DNA from: JARRQJ01 sp037381915
GTDB taxonomy: Bacteria; Pseudomonadota; Gammaproteobacteria; DRLM01
Length of the DNA: 64,000 bases
Assembly (NCBI GenBank): GCA_037381915.1
Contig: JARRQJ010000016.1
Coordinates: forward strand, 1 to 64,000
Reading direction: 5' to 3'
In this document: positions 26,463 to 34,962 of the stretch, piece by piece
How the letters are laid out: each line of letters begins with the position of its first letter
Position numbering within the stretch: position 1 is the first letter of the stretch
The notes under the pieces: generated by a model
What the model was told of the DNA's origin: nothing
The model's database searches: none
What the model saw: the letters and a program-made list of their open reading frames with translations, nothing else
Position numbers and translations under genes: made by a program

Positions 26463-27227
26463 TTAGTCACCGCGGGCCAGCTCCACTTGATCGCCGGTGC
26501 GGCCGAACCGCCGCTGCCGGGTTGCATAGGATGACAACGCGTTCTCAAACGCCTGAGCATCGAAGTCCGGCCACAAAGTATCGGTAAAATACAATTCCGT
26601 GTAGGCGAGGTGCCACAATAGGAAATTACTGATGCGCTGCTCGCCGCCGGTACGAATAAACAAATCCGGTTCCGGGAGGCCGTACAGCGCCAACTGTGCT
26701 TCGAACATCTCGGGGGAAATATCCTTTGGCTGCAGCTTACCCGCGGCGATTTGTTCTCCCAGGTGACGCGCCGCCTGCACTACATCCCAGCGCCCGCCGT
26801 AATTGGCGGCGATCACCAGAGTGAGGCCGGTATTATCCCGGGACAATTCTTCCGCCTTGGCGATCTCTTCCTGCAGCCGCGGCGCAAAGGCCGAACGATC
26901 GCCGATGATTTTCAGCTTCACATTGTTGGCGTGCAGCCGTCGCGACTCGCGTTGCAGCGCAGTCAAGAACAGCTCCATCAGCAGGCTGACTTCCTTGGCG
27001 GGACGGCGCCAGTTTTCGCTACTGAACGCGAACAGCGTCAGGACCTCTATCCCCTTCTCCGCACAGGCCTTCACCGCTTGCCGCACCGTTTCCACGCCGG
27101 CGCGGTGCCCCGCGATGCGGGGCAACAGGCGTTTCTTCGCCCAGCGGCCGTTACCGTCCATGATAATGGCCACGTGGCGCGGCAGACCGTTGGTGGCACC
27201 GGGTAATGTAGGCTTGTCTGTCGACAT
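26463..27227 (-). CDS. uppS: Undecaprenyl diphosphate synthase
   Basis: UppS adds eight isoprene units to farnesyl-PP in cis to make the lipid carrier for peptidoglycan and O-antigen. The ATG at 27227 gives 254 residues. The catalytic Asp24 lies in AIIMDGNGRWAKKR. FAFSSENWRRP and the C-terminal DLFIRTGGEQRISNFLLW are typical of cis-prenyltransferases. Upstream in-frame codons run into a small repeat in the gap before frr and are not conserved. It lies between frr and cdsA. Confidence 0.95.
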   Translation of the reverse strand: MSTDKPTLPGATNGLPRHVAIIMDGNGRWAKKRLLPRIAGHRAGVETVRQAVKACAEKGIEVLTLFAFSSENWRRPAKEVSLLMELFLTALQRESRRLHANNVKLKIIGDRSAFAPRLQEEIAKAEELSRDNTGLTLVIAANYGGRWDVVQAARHLGEQIAAGKLQPKDISPEMFEAQLALYGLPEPDLFIRTGGEQRISNFLLWHLAYTELYFTDTLWPDFDAQAFENALSSYATRQRRFGRTGDQVELARGD

Positions 27228-27231
27228 AGAG

Positions 27232-27259
27232 TATCGGCTATCGGCTGTCAGCCATCGGC
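27232..27259. repeat. Three copies of a (T/C)ATCGGC heptamer
   Basis: TATCGGC occurs at 27232-27238 and 27239-27245, and CATCGGC at 27253-27259, with GCTGTCAGC in between. It sits in the 67-bp gap between frr and uppS. It looks like a short slippage or degenerate repeat scar rather than a protein-binding site. Confidence 0.4.
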
Positions 27260-27294
27260 GTTCAGCCGCAGCCAAACGGCAGGTGGCTCTAAAG

Positions 27295-27852
27295 TTAGAT
27301 CTCCATCAACTCGGCTTCTTTCGCCTCGAGGATTTTATCAACATCGGCGATGCACTTATCCGTCAGTTTCTGAATCTCGTCTTGAGCGCGGCGTTCTTCG
27401 TCTTCGGATATCGTTTTGTCCTTGACCATTTTCTTGAGATCGTTATTGGCATCACGGCGAATATTGCGTATCGCTACCCGCGCCCCCTCCGCCTCGCCAC
27501 GTACTACCTTGATCAAATCGCGGCGACGCTCCTCGGTCAGCGCTGGCAGGTTGATGCGTATCACGGCCCCCACCGTTACGGGATTCAGTCCCAGATCGGA
27601 AGTCATGATCGCCTTTTCAATGACCGGAACCATGTCCTTTTCCCAAGGCGTGATGGTGAGCGTGCGCGCATCCGCCACCGTCACGTTGGCTGCCTGCGTC
27701 AAGGGCACCTCGCTGCCGTAGTAGGGAACCGTGATGTGATCTAGGAGACTGGTATGGGCGCGACCGGTACGGATCTTGGTCAACCCCTCCTTCAAGGACG
27801 AGATGCTCTTGTGCATCCGTGAATCCGCCTGTTTCTTTACGTCGCTGATCAT
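27295..27852 (-). CDS. frr: Ribosome recycling factor
   Basis: RRF splits the post-termination ribosome with EF-G. The 185-residue length is exact for the family. It is a helical protein with the typical LKIRTGRAH-type motif (LTKIRTGRAHTSLLDHI), the beta domain VPYYGSEVPLTQAANVTVAD and RTLTITPWEKDMVPVIEKAI, and the C-terminal helix EIQKLTDKCIADVDKILEAK. Its start overlaps the pyrH stop by 4 bp, as in many proteobacteria. Confidence 0.97.
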   Translation of the reverse strand: MISDVKKQADSRMHKSISSLKEGLTKIRTGRAHTSLLDHITVPYYGSEVPLTQAANVTVADARTLTITPWEKDMVPVIEKAIMTSDLGLNPVTVGAVIRINLPALTEERRRDLIKVVRGEAEGARVAIRNIRRDANNDLKKMVKDKTISEDEERRAQDEIQKLTDKCIADVDKILEAKEAELMEI

Positions 27853-28589
27853 GTCTTCGCTCCCCCCTGTACCAGCGTGCCCTCTTCCGCGCCGTAGACT
27901 ATGCGGCGCAAGGCCCCTGCTTGATTGATATCGAAAACCCGCAATGGCATGCCGTAGTCACGGCACAAGACGATGGCGGTGGCGTCCATCACCATGAGAT
28001 TGCGGCTCAGCACTTCATCGTAGCTGAGCACCTTAAAACGTTTGGCGGTGGGATCCTTGACGGGATCCGCGGTATACACGCCGTCTACCTTGGTGCCTTT
28101 CAATAGCAGATGCGCGCCGATCTCGATGGCGCGCAGGCTGGCCGCCGAATCGGTGGTGAAGAACGGATTGCCGGTGCCGGCGGCGAAGATCACCACCCGC
28201 CCTTTCTCCAGATGGCGGATGGCGCGGCGCCGGATGTAGTCCTCGCAGATCTGATTGACCTTGATGGCCGACATGACCCGCGCCGCCGCGCCTTTGCTCT
28301 CCAGGGCGTCCTGCATCGCCAAGGCGTTCATGACCGTGGCCAGCATCCCCATATGGTCCGCGGTGACCCGGTCCACCCCCGAGGCGGCCAGACTGGCGCC
28401 GCGAAAGATATTGCCGCCGCCGATCACCACGCCGACCTGTACCCCCAAACGGGCAAGTTCGCACAATTCGACGGCGATGCGGCTGACGATGGCTGGGCTG
28501 ATGGTGTCTTCCCCATCGCCCATCAGGGCCTCGCCGCTCAGCTTGAGAAGGATGCGTTTATAGCGCGGCTCGGTATCCACTCCACCCAC
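27849..28589 (-). CDS. pyrH: Uridylate kinase
   Basis: PyrH phosphorylates UMP to UDP; it is hexameric and feeds pyrimidine and UDP-sugar pools. The GTG at 28589 is preceded by AGGAGG lying inside the last codons of tsf, which decides the start and gives 246 residues. The amino-acid-kinase fold is clear: RILLKLSGEALMG, VIGGGNIFRG, MGMLATVMNALAMQDALE, GTGNPFFTTDSAASLRAIEI and TKVDGVYTADP. Confidence 0.96.
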   Translation of the reverse strand: MGGVDTEPRYKRILLKLSGEALMGDGEDTISPAIVSRIAVELCELARLGVQVGVVIGGGNIFRGASLAASGVDRVTADHMGMLATVMNALAMQDALESKGAAARVMSAIKVNQICEDYIRRRAIRHLEKGRVVIFAAGTGNPFFTTDSAASLRAIEIGAHLLLKGTKVDGVYTADPVKDPTAKRFKVLSYDEVLSRNLMVMDATAIVLCRDYGMPLRVFDINQAGALRRIVYGAEEGTLVQGGAKT

Positions 28590-28593
28590 CGCC

Positions 28594-29475
28594 CTAGCCT
28601 CCTCGCACTTGAGCCATCACCTCTTCGGCAAAATTTTCGGACTTCTTCTCGATGCCTTCCCCCACCTCGAAGCGGACGAAGGCGCTGACCGTGGCACCGT
28701 TGTCCTTGAGCAGCTGTTCGACGGAAATATCGGGGTTCTTGACGAAGGGCTGCCCCAGCAGGGTCACCTCTTTGAGAAACTTGTTGACGCGGCCGCTCAC
28801 CATCTTTTCCACGATGTCGGCCGGCTTGCCACTTTCCGCCGCCTGAGCACGATAGATCTCCTTTTCCTTTGCGATAAGGTCCGGCGACACATCGTCGGCC
28901 CCCAGGGCCACCGGCTTGCTCGCCGCGACGTGCATGGCGATATCCTTGGCCAAGCTCTCGTCACCGCCCTGCACCGCGACCAGTACGCCGATGCGGTTGC
29001 CGTGCAGATAGGCGGCGATCCGGCCGCCGGCGCTATCCAATATAGCGGAACGGCGCACTGCGATGTTCTCACCGAGCTTGGCGATCAGATTGCGGCGCGT
29101 CTCCTCCACCGATACGCCCGAGGCCAGCGGCAGGTCGGCCACGGCCGCCACGTCGGCCGGCTGCTTGTCCAGCACCAGCTTGGCGATCTCGGAACTGAAG
29201 GAAGAAAAATCCTCGCCCTTGGCGACAAAATCGGTTTCACAATTGACCTCGATGATGGCGCCGCGCGAGCCATCGTCATTGATGGCGGCGGCGATCATGC
29301 CCTCTGCCGCGACACGCCCGGCCTTCTTGTCCGCCTTGGCCAGACCGGCCTTGCGCATTAACTCCACCGCCGCCTCGATATCACCGCCCGTCTCGCTCAA
29401 GGCCTTCTTACATTCCATCATGCCCGAACCGGTGCGCTCACGCAGTTCTTTCACCAGCGCTGCTGTGATTTGCAT
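28594..29475 (-). CDS. tsf: Elongation factor Ts
   Basis: EF-Ts is the GDP exchange factor for EF-Tu. The 293-residue protein has the N-terminal UBA-like module and TDF motif region (LRERTGSGMMECKKAL), the conserved EVNCETDFVAK, and the C-terminal VTLLGQPFVKNPDISVEQLL. It is cotranscribed with rpsB as usual. Its last codons contain the ribosome binding site of pyrH. Confidence 0.97.
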   Translation of the reverse strand: MQITAALVKELRERTGSGMMECKKALSETGGDIEAAVELMRKAGLAKADKKAGRVAAEGMIAAAINDDGSRGAIIEVNCETDFVAKGEDFSSFSSEIAKLVLDKQPADVAAVADLPLASGVSVEETRRNLIAKLGENIAVRRSAILDSAGGRIAAYLHGNRIGVLVAVQGGDESLAKDIAMHVAASKPVALGADDVSPDLIAKEKEIYRAQAAESGKPADIVEKMVSGRVNKFLKEVTLLGQPFVKNPDISVEQLLKDNGATVSAFVRFEVGEGIEKKSENFAEEVMAQVRGG

Positions 29476-29550
29476 AATCCTCGACCTCTTTGTTAATGCC
29501 CGTTCACTGCCGATGAACGGGCGTTATTTAAGAATTGACACAGAAAAAAA

Positions 29551-29658
29551 CTATCCCGCGCCGCCTTCCGAGCCTTCGGCTGCGGCCGCGGGCGCCGCCG
29601 CCTTCTTCGATCTCCTGACGGTCTTCTTTACCGGTTTTTCCTCGGCTGCAGCCTCGGC
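29551..29658 (-). pseudogene. Out-of-frame C-terminal tail of rpsB
   Basis: Just past the point where the rpsB frame goes astray, a second frame encodes a clean basic Ala/Lys-rich tail (AEAAAEEKPVKKTVRRSKK, then an Ala/Gly-rich end) with TAG at 29553-29551. It reads like a natural protein terminus. The most economical explanation is that it is the original S2 tail, disconnected by a 3n+1 deletion (or 3n+2 insertion) near 29656-29664. Confidence 0.6.
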
Positions 29659-30302
29659 GGGACATACAGCTGAATGGCCCGCGCGGCGTCGTCATTGCCG
29701 GGGATGACGTAATCGATACCGTCGGGACTGTGGTTGGTATCCACCACGCCGATAACCGGAATGCCCAGGCGCTTGGCCTCCGCCACGGCGATCTTTTCGT
29801 GACCGACATCGATGACGAACAAGGCGCTGGGGATGCCGGGCATGTCCTTAATGCCGCCCAGACTGCGCTCCAGCTTCTCCATCTCCCGCTTCAGCCCCAG
29901 GGCCTCTTTCTTATGGAAGCGGTCGAAACGGCCGTCCTGCTCCATGGCTTCCAGGTCCTTGAGCCTCTTAATGGACTGACGAATGGTCTTGAAATTGGTC
30001 AGCATGCCGCCCAGCCAGCGTTGATTCACATAGGGCATGCCGCAACGCTTGGCCTCTTCTTCGATGACCTGCTGGGCGGGACGCTTGGTGCCGACGAACA
30101 GTATGTTTCTTTTCTTGGTCGCCAGGCTGCCGATGAAATTCAACGCCTCCTCGTAAAGGGGGACGGTCTTTTCAAGATTGATGATATGGATCTTGTTGCG
30201 GTCCCCGAAAATATAGGGGGCCATTTTGGGGTGCCAGTAACGGGTCTGGTGACCGAAGTGAACGCCGGCCTCCAGCATTTGACGCATGGAAACATTTGCC
30301 AT
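29628..30302 (-). CDS. rpsB: 30S ribosomal protein S2, C-terminus altered by an apparent frameshift
   Basis: S2 is an essential late-assembly protein of the small subunit. The ATG at 30302 gives MANVSMRQMLEAGVHFGHQT, the standard start. The core is intact through GVVDTNHSPDGIDYVIPGND and AARAIQLY. After that, where S2 proteins have a helix of the type VADAxxEG, this frame reads VPPRLQPRKNR and stops at 224 residues, instead of about 240-260. A natural-looking tail continues in another frame. Either the gene is truncated but functional, or the sequence has an error. It heads the rpsB-tsf-pyrH-frr operon. Confidence 0.93.
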   Translation of the reverse strand: MANVSMRQMLEAGVHFGHQTRYWHPKMAPYIFGDRNKIHIINLEKTVPLYEEALNFIGSLATKKRNILFVGTKRPAQQVIEEEAKRCGMPYVNQRWLGGMLTNFKTIRQSIKRLKDLEAMEQDGRFDRFHKKEALGLKREMEKLERSLGGIKDMPGIPSALFVIDVGHEKIAVAEAKRLGIPVIGVVDTNHSPDGIDYVIPGNDDAARAIQLYVPPRLQPRKNR

Positions 30303-30555
30303 GTACTCTCTCCTAAGCAGGGTTGAACCGCCATACATCCCATGCATCAACCCGCTGGGCGGGCACCCGGACACATGTGTCGATGTATGTGTGGATTTAA
30401 TAATAAGCCAACGCCGCGAAATCCACCCGCCGCTCGCCGTGCGCGCATCGGCGCCAAGCTCACGAGGGTAAACATAAACGCGGCGGGGCGTTGCCATCGT
30501 CCTTGTGCCACCACCCCCGCCAAACGAGGATGACAAGCCGTCGGAGTCGGCGCGT

Positions 30556-30585
30556 TTTATACCATAAATTCGCCCTGACCCTCAA
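30556..30585 (-). promoter_or_regulatory. Predicted sigma70 promoter of rpsB-tsf
   Basis: On the minus strand, TTGAGG (30585-30580) and TATAAA (30561-30556) are separated by 18 bp. The sequence after the -10 is GC-rich (ACGCGCCGA), the discriminator typical of stringently controlled ribosomal promoters. Upstream lies an AT-rich block (30586-30611) that could be an UP element. The predicted start near 30550 leaves a leader of about 250 nt before the S2 start codon. Confidence 0.6.
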
Positions 30586-30609
30586 TAAATTTTTAAATTG
30601 TCAGACAAT

Positions 30610-30638
30610 TTTACCCTGCGGCGGGCAAGCGTTAAAAT
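30610..30638 (+). promoter_or_regulatory. Possible sigma70 promoter of map
   Basis: TTTACC (30610-30615) and TAAAAT (30633-30638) are separated by 17 bp on the plus strand, about 185 bp upstream of the map start codon. The match to consensus is moderate. The site is back to back with the rpsB promoter. Confidence 0.35.
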
Positions 30639-30823
30639 GTTCGGCCCTAGACCTCACGACCGGACGTCTTTACGTAACGAGGGGCAGCCCGCGATATCGG
30701 GACAAATAGCTGACAGCCACGCTCGGATAAGGGTACTATCTGCGCCGGACCCGCCTAATGCGAGGCCTGGAGCCGGGCGCGGTCACTGGAAGTTAATACT
30801 TGTAAAACAAAGAGTTGCATCAG

Positions 30824-31594
30824 ATGGCGGTAACGATCAAGACAGCGGATGAAATCGAAAAAATGCGGGTGGCCGGCCGCCTGGCGGCCGAAGTCCTGGA
30901 AATGATCCAGCCCCACGTCCAAGCCGGCATCACCACCGAGGAGTTGGACCAGCTGTGCCACGACTACATAGTCAATAGCCAGCAAGCCATCCCCGCCCCA
31001 CTCGATTACCACGGTTTCCCCAAGTCCATTTGCACGTCGGTCAACCACCAGGTCTGCCACGGGATTCCCGGCAAACGCTTTCTCAAACAAGGTGATATCA
31101 TCAATATCGATATTACCGTCATTAAGGATGGCTACCATGGGGATACCAGCAAGATGTTCTGCGTGGGACAGGTCTCGCCCATGGCGCGGCGCCTAGTGCA
31201 GGTCAGCCACGAATGCCTGTGGGTCGGCATCGAAATGGTCAGACCCGGGGTGCGTCTCGGCGACATCGGCTATGCCATCCAGGATCATGCCGAGTCGCAG
31301 CACTTCTCCGTGGTGCGGGAATATTGCGGCCACGGAATCGGGCGGCATTTTCACGAGGAACCACAGGTCCTGCACTACGGCAAACCGGGCACCGGCCTGG
31401 CGTTGGAAGCGGGTATGACCTTCACCATCGAGCCCATGATCAACGCCGGCAAACGCAATGTGAAACTCATGCCGGACAATTGGACGGTGGTGACCAAAGA
31501 CCACAGTCTCTCGGCCCAATGGGAACATACGATTTTGGTGACTAACGACGGTTTTGAAGTATTGACCAAACGCAAGGAAGATCTCTTCCAATAG
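30824..31594 (+). CDS. map: Methionine aminopeptidase, type I
   Basis: Map removes the N-terminal methionine from new proteins. The ATG at 30824 gives 256 residues. All pita-bread-fold residues are present: substrate His79 (HQVCHG), the metal ligands Asp96 and Asp107 (INIDIT, GYHGDTSKMF), His170 (YCGHGIGRHFHE), Glu203 (TIEPM) and Glu234 (QWEHT). It is divergent from rpsB and precedes glnD, a frequent gammaproteobacterial arrangement. Confidence 0.97.
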   Translation: MAVTIKTADEIEKMRVAGRLAAEVLEMIQPHVQAGITTEELDQLCHDYIVNSQQAIPAPLDYHGFPKSICTSVNHQVCHGIPGKRFLKQGDIINIDITVIKDGYHGDTSKMFCVGQVSPMARRLVQVSHECLWVGIEMVRPGVRLGDIGYAIQDHAESQHFSVVREYCGHGIGRHFHEEPQVLHYGKPGTGLALEAGMTFTIEPMINAGKRNVKLMPDNWTVVTKDHSLSAQWEHTILVTNDGFEVLTKRKEDLFQ

Positions 31595-31624
31595 AATGAC
31601 CATCCCCAGGCGATAGCGGCGCAC

Positions 31625-34288
31625 GTGATCAAAACATCCCACCCCTTAGAAGACCCGGAATTTGCTACGAACCTGGCACGGACGGATAACCCCGTGGCCC
31701 TGGTGCGCAATACCCTGAAGTCCGCCCAGTTGCAGCTCAAGGAAGCCTTCGACAACGGCACGCCGGTCGCCAAACTGGTACACCGCCGTGCGGAGATCCT
31801 CGACGAGCTACTGCGCAACATCTGGCGACGGACCATGCCCGAGGACAATCACGATATCGCCCTCGTGGCGGTGGGCGGCTACGGGCGCGGGGAACTCCAC
31901 CCCGGTTCGGATATTGATCTGCAAATCCTGGTGCGACCCGAGAGTCGTGACGCCTTGCGCGTGTCCATCGAAAAATTCATCACCTATTTATGGGACATCG
32001 GCCTGGAGGCGGGACAAAGCGTGCGCACCGTGGCTGAATGCGCCGAGGAAGCCGCCAAGGATATCACCGTCGTTACCAATCTCATGGAGTGCCGCTGGCT
32101 GGCCGGCTCCAGCGAACTATTCGAGTCCATGCAAAACGCGGTCGGTCCCGAGAACATCTGGCCGAGCCCGCGCTTTTTCCAGGCCAAGCTGCTGGAACAG
32201 GTGTCGCGCCACCATAAATATCACGACACCGCCTACAACCTGGAACCCAACATCAAAGAAGGTCCCGGCGGTCTGCGGGACATTCAGATTATCGCCTGGG
32301 TGGCGAAACGGCATTTCGGCGCCAAGGCCCTGGACGAACTGGTCGAACACCGCTTTCTCACCGCAGCCGAATATGCGGCGCTGGCCGAAGGCCAGGAGTT
32401 CCTGTGGCGAATACGCTTCGCCCTGCACAGCTTGACCGGCCGCCGCGAAGACCGCCTGCTCTTCGATCACCAGCGCACCCTTGCCGAACAATTCGGCTAC
32501 CGCGACAGCGGCTCCAGCCTCGGCGTGGAACAATTCATGAAACGCTACTACCGCACGGTGATGGAATTGAGCCGCCTTAATGAAATGCTGCTGCAGCTTT
32601 TCGAGGAGGCGATTCTCTACGTCTCTGATCCCGGCGTACCGACGATCATCAACAAGCGCTTCCAAAGCCGCAAAGGTTTCATCGAGGTCCGCAACGATGG
32701 GGTGTTCAGCCGTTACCCGTTCGCCATGCTGGAGATATTCCTGCTGTTACAGCAACACCCGGAACTCAAGGGCGTGCGCGCCACAACCATCCGCCTGCTG
32801 CGCAATCACACTCATCTGATCGACGACAAGTTTCGCCAGGACTTGCGCCACCGCAGCCTGTTCATGGAGATCCTGCGCCAGGCGCGCGGGGTCACGGAAC
32901 AGCTCAGGCGCATGAACCGTTACGGCGTATTGGCGGCTTACCTGCCTGCATTCGGCCACATCGTTGGCATGATGCAATACGATCTGTTTCACGTTTATAC
33001 CGTGGACGAACACACGCTCACCGTGGTGCGCAATCTGCGCCGCTTCGCCTATCCGGAATACACCAGGGAATTTACCCTGTGCAGCGAACTTATGCAGAAC
33101 CATATCCCCAAGCAGGAAATCCTGACCCTGGCGGCGCTGTTTCACGACATCGCCAAGGGGCGCGGCGGCGATCATTCCGAATTGGGCGAACAGGAATCAA
33201 TCGACTTCTGCCTGCATCACGGCATGAGCCAGTACGACGCCCGTCTGGTCGCATGGCTGGTACGCAACCACCTCATCATGTCCATGACCTCGCAACGCAA
33301 GGACATCTCGGACCCGGAGGTCATCACCGAGTTCGCCATGACCGTACGCAGCCCCCAGCGTTTGAATTATCTGTACCTGCTCACCGTCGCCGATATCCGC
33401 GGCACCAATCCCGACCTGTGGAACAGCTGGAAAGATACCCTGTTATTGGAACTGTACACCGCTACCATGCGCGTGTTGCGGCGCGGCCTGGAAAATCCTA
33501 TCGATCAGGCGGAACAAATTGAGGAAACCCGCAATGAGGCACTGCAACTATTAACCGGCCGGAACACCGACGTCACCACCATCGACCAATTGTGGCGGGA
33601 ATTTTACGACGATTATTTCCTGCGCTATTCCGCCGACGAAATCGCCTGGCATACCGAGGCGATCCTCAACATGGAACAGGGCAAATTCCCCATGATCCTG
33701 ATCCGCCACAAAGGCAAGCGGGGAGGCACTGAAATCTTCATCCACACCATGGCCGACGACCGCCTGTTCGCGCGCACCACTCAAGTCCTGGATCAATTGG
33801 GGCTCAATATCGTCGACGCCCGCATTATTGGCGCCAGGAACGGCCTGACGCTCGATACCTACACCGTATTGGAGGATACCGGCCAGCCCATCGGCGACGC
33901 CCACCGCGAACTGGATATCTATAACAAGTTGCAGCAGTGTCTCACCGACCTCGACCGAGATTTCACCGTGACACGCCGCCAGCCGCGGCTATTCAAGCAC
34001 TTCGCCATTCCCACCGAGATCGATTTTTCCAACGACGAACGCGATCATCGCACCATCGTGGAGGTAATGACCGTCGACCGCCCCGGTTTGTTATCCCGCG
34101 TCGGCCAGGCCTTGATCGAGTGCGGCATACGCCTGCATAACGCCAAGATCACTACCTTCGGCGCGCGGGTGGAAGACACCTTCTTCATTACCGATAAAGA
34201 CAACAAACCCCTAACTGACGAAGTACAATTCGAGTGCTTACGCCACCACATTGTTCGCTATCTCGATACGCCCGGACAAAACCGCTGA
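31625..34288 (+). CDS. glnD: Bifunctional uridylyltransferase/uridylyl-removing enzyme GlnD
   Basis: GlnD senses glutamine and adds or removes UMP on PII proteins, controlling nitrogen assimilation. The 887-residue protein starts at GTG 31625. The nucleotidyltransferase domain has GGYGRGELHPGSDID (84-98). The HD domain near residue 505 (ALFHDIAKGRGGDHSELG) carries the removing activity. Two ACT domains follow at about 700-790 and 805-885 (MTVDRPGLLSRVGQALIECG). It is 30 bp after map. No PII gene is in the window. Confidence 0.97.
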   Translation: MIKTSHPLEDPEFATNLARTDNPVALVRNTLKSAQLQLKEAFDNGTPVAKLVHRRAEILDELLRNIWRRTMPEDNHDIALVAVGGYGRGELHPGSDIDLQILVRPESRDALRVSIEKFITYLWDIGLEAGQSVRTVAECAEEAAKDITVVTNLMECRWLAGSSELFESMQNAVGPENIWPSPRFFQAKLLEQVSRHHKYHDTAYNLEPNIKEGPGGLRDIQIIAWVAKRHFGAKALDELVEHRFLTAAEYAALAEGQEFLWRIRFALHSLTGRREDRLLFDHQRTLAEQFGYRDSGSSLGVEQFMKRYYRTVMELSRLNEMLLQLFEEAILYVSDPGVPTIINKRFQSRKGFIEVRNDGVFSRYPFAMLEIFLLLQQHPELKGVRATTIRLLRNHTHLIDDKFRQDLRHRSLFMEILRQARGVTEQLRRMNRYGVLAAYLPAFGHIVGMMQYDLFHVYTVDEHTLTVVRNLRRFAYPEYTREFTLCSELMQNHIPKQEILTLAALFHDIAKGRGGDHSELGEQESIDFCLHHGMSQYDARLVAWLVRNHLIMSMTSQRKDISDPEVITEFAMTVRSPQRLNYLYLLTVADIRGTNPDLWNSWKDTLLLELYTATMRVLRRGLENPIDQAEQIEETRNEALQLLTGRNTDVTTIDQLWREFYDDYFLRYSADEIAWHTEAILNMEQGKFPMILIRHKGKRGGTEIFIHTMADDRLFARTTQVLDQLGLNIVDARIIGARNGLTLDTYTVLEDTGQPIGDAHRELDIYNKLQQCLTDLDRDFTVTRRQPRLFKHFAIPTEIDFSNDERDHRTIVEVMTVDRPGLLSRVGQALIECGIRLHNAKITTFGARVEDTFFITDKDNKPLTDEVQFECLRHHIVRYLDTPGQNR

Positions 34289-34301
34289 ACCAAGGAAAAC
34301 C

Positions 34302-34928
34302 ATGACCGCCCCAAGCGACACTGATCACGCGGCGGGATCGTCACCCATCAGGGAGTTGCTCCGCGCTCACGCCCTGCCTCTGGCCATGGCGTTGTTGTCC
34401 ACTGCGTTCGCCGCGATAGGTCAACAGGCCACCGCTTGGCTGCGCTACGATCGCGGCGCGATACTCCACGGACAATGGTGGCGGATCCTCACCGGCAATG
34501 TCGTGCATCTGGGCTGGCCGCACCTGCTGCTCAACCTCGCGGGCTTGATCCTGGTGTGGTTGTTGTTCCGACATACCCTCACTAGCCGCAGCTGGATACT
34601 GGTCACCCTGATGAGCGCCGCGGCGGTCGGCTGCGGCCTGTTGCTGTTCGATCCCCGTTTGGAATGGTACGTCGGTCTCTCTGGCGTTCTGCACGGCCTG
34701 TTCGCCGCCGGTGTGGTGGCCGCCCTCTACACCGGCAACCGCAGCGACTGGTGGCTGTTGGCGCTGCTCGTCACCAAGATCGCATGGGAGCAAACAGTCG
34801 GCAGCATGCCCGGCTCGGCTGAGATCGCCGGCGGCAACGTGATCGTCGACGCTCACCTGTACGGCGCCATCGGCGGGACCGTTGCGGTCGTGACGATCAT
34901 CATGGCGAAGCGGCGGCGCCGCGCTTGA
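34302..34928 (+). CDS. rrtA: Rhombosortase
   Basis: Rhombosortases are rhomboid-like intramembrane serine proteases that process proteins with a GlyGly-CTERM tail at the cell surface. The ATG at 34302 (14 bp after the glnD stop) gives 208 residues with about six membrane helices. The family pattern is present: QWWRILTGNVVHLGWPHLLL, then the serine motif YVGLSGVLHGLFAAG (Ser127), and the catalytic His185 in DAHLYGAIGG. I see no GlyGly-CTERM protein in this window, so its substrates lie elsewhere in the genome. Confidence 0.85.
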   Translation: MTAPSDTDHAAGSSPIRELLRAHALPLAMALLSTAFAAIGQQATAWLRYDRGAILHGQWWRILTGNVVHLGWPHLLLNLAGLILVWLLFRHTLTSRSWILVTLMSAAAVGCGLLLFDPRLEWYVGLSGVLHGLFAAGVVAALYTGNRSDWWLLALLVTKIAWEQTVGSMPGSAEIAGGNVIVDAHLYGAIGGTVAVVTIIMAKRRRRA

Positions 34929-34962
34929 CGATCGCGCGGCCGACCCAAGGTCTCCATGCAGT

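Larger units (their letters stand above)
30303..30823. other. Divergent promoter region between rpsB and map (about 520 bp)
   Basis: No gene is visible. The region holds a good minus-strand promoter for rpsB with a predicted leader of nearly 250 nt, a weaker plus-strand promoter for map, and a short inverted repeat AAATTGT/ACAATTT at 30595-30611 that overlaps the AT-rich stretch upstream of the rpsB promoter. The long rpsB leader is the place where S2 autoregulation would act in E. coli-like systems. Confidence 0.55.

Noticed and set aside
30303..30536. N-terminal extension of rpsB
   Set aside because: Upstream in-frame codons lie in the promoter and leader region and the standard start MANVSMRQM is at 30302.
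32117..32665. Open frame opposite glnD
   Set aside because: Shadow of the GC-rich glnD codons; no motif and no start context.
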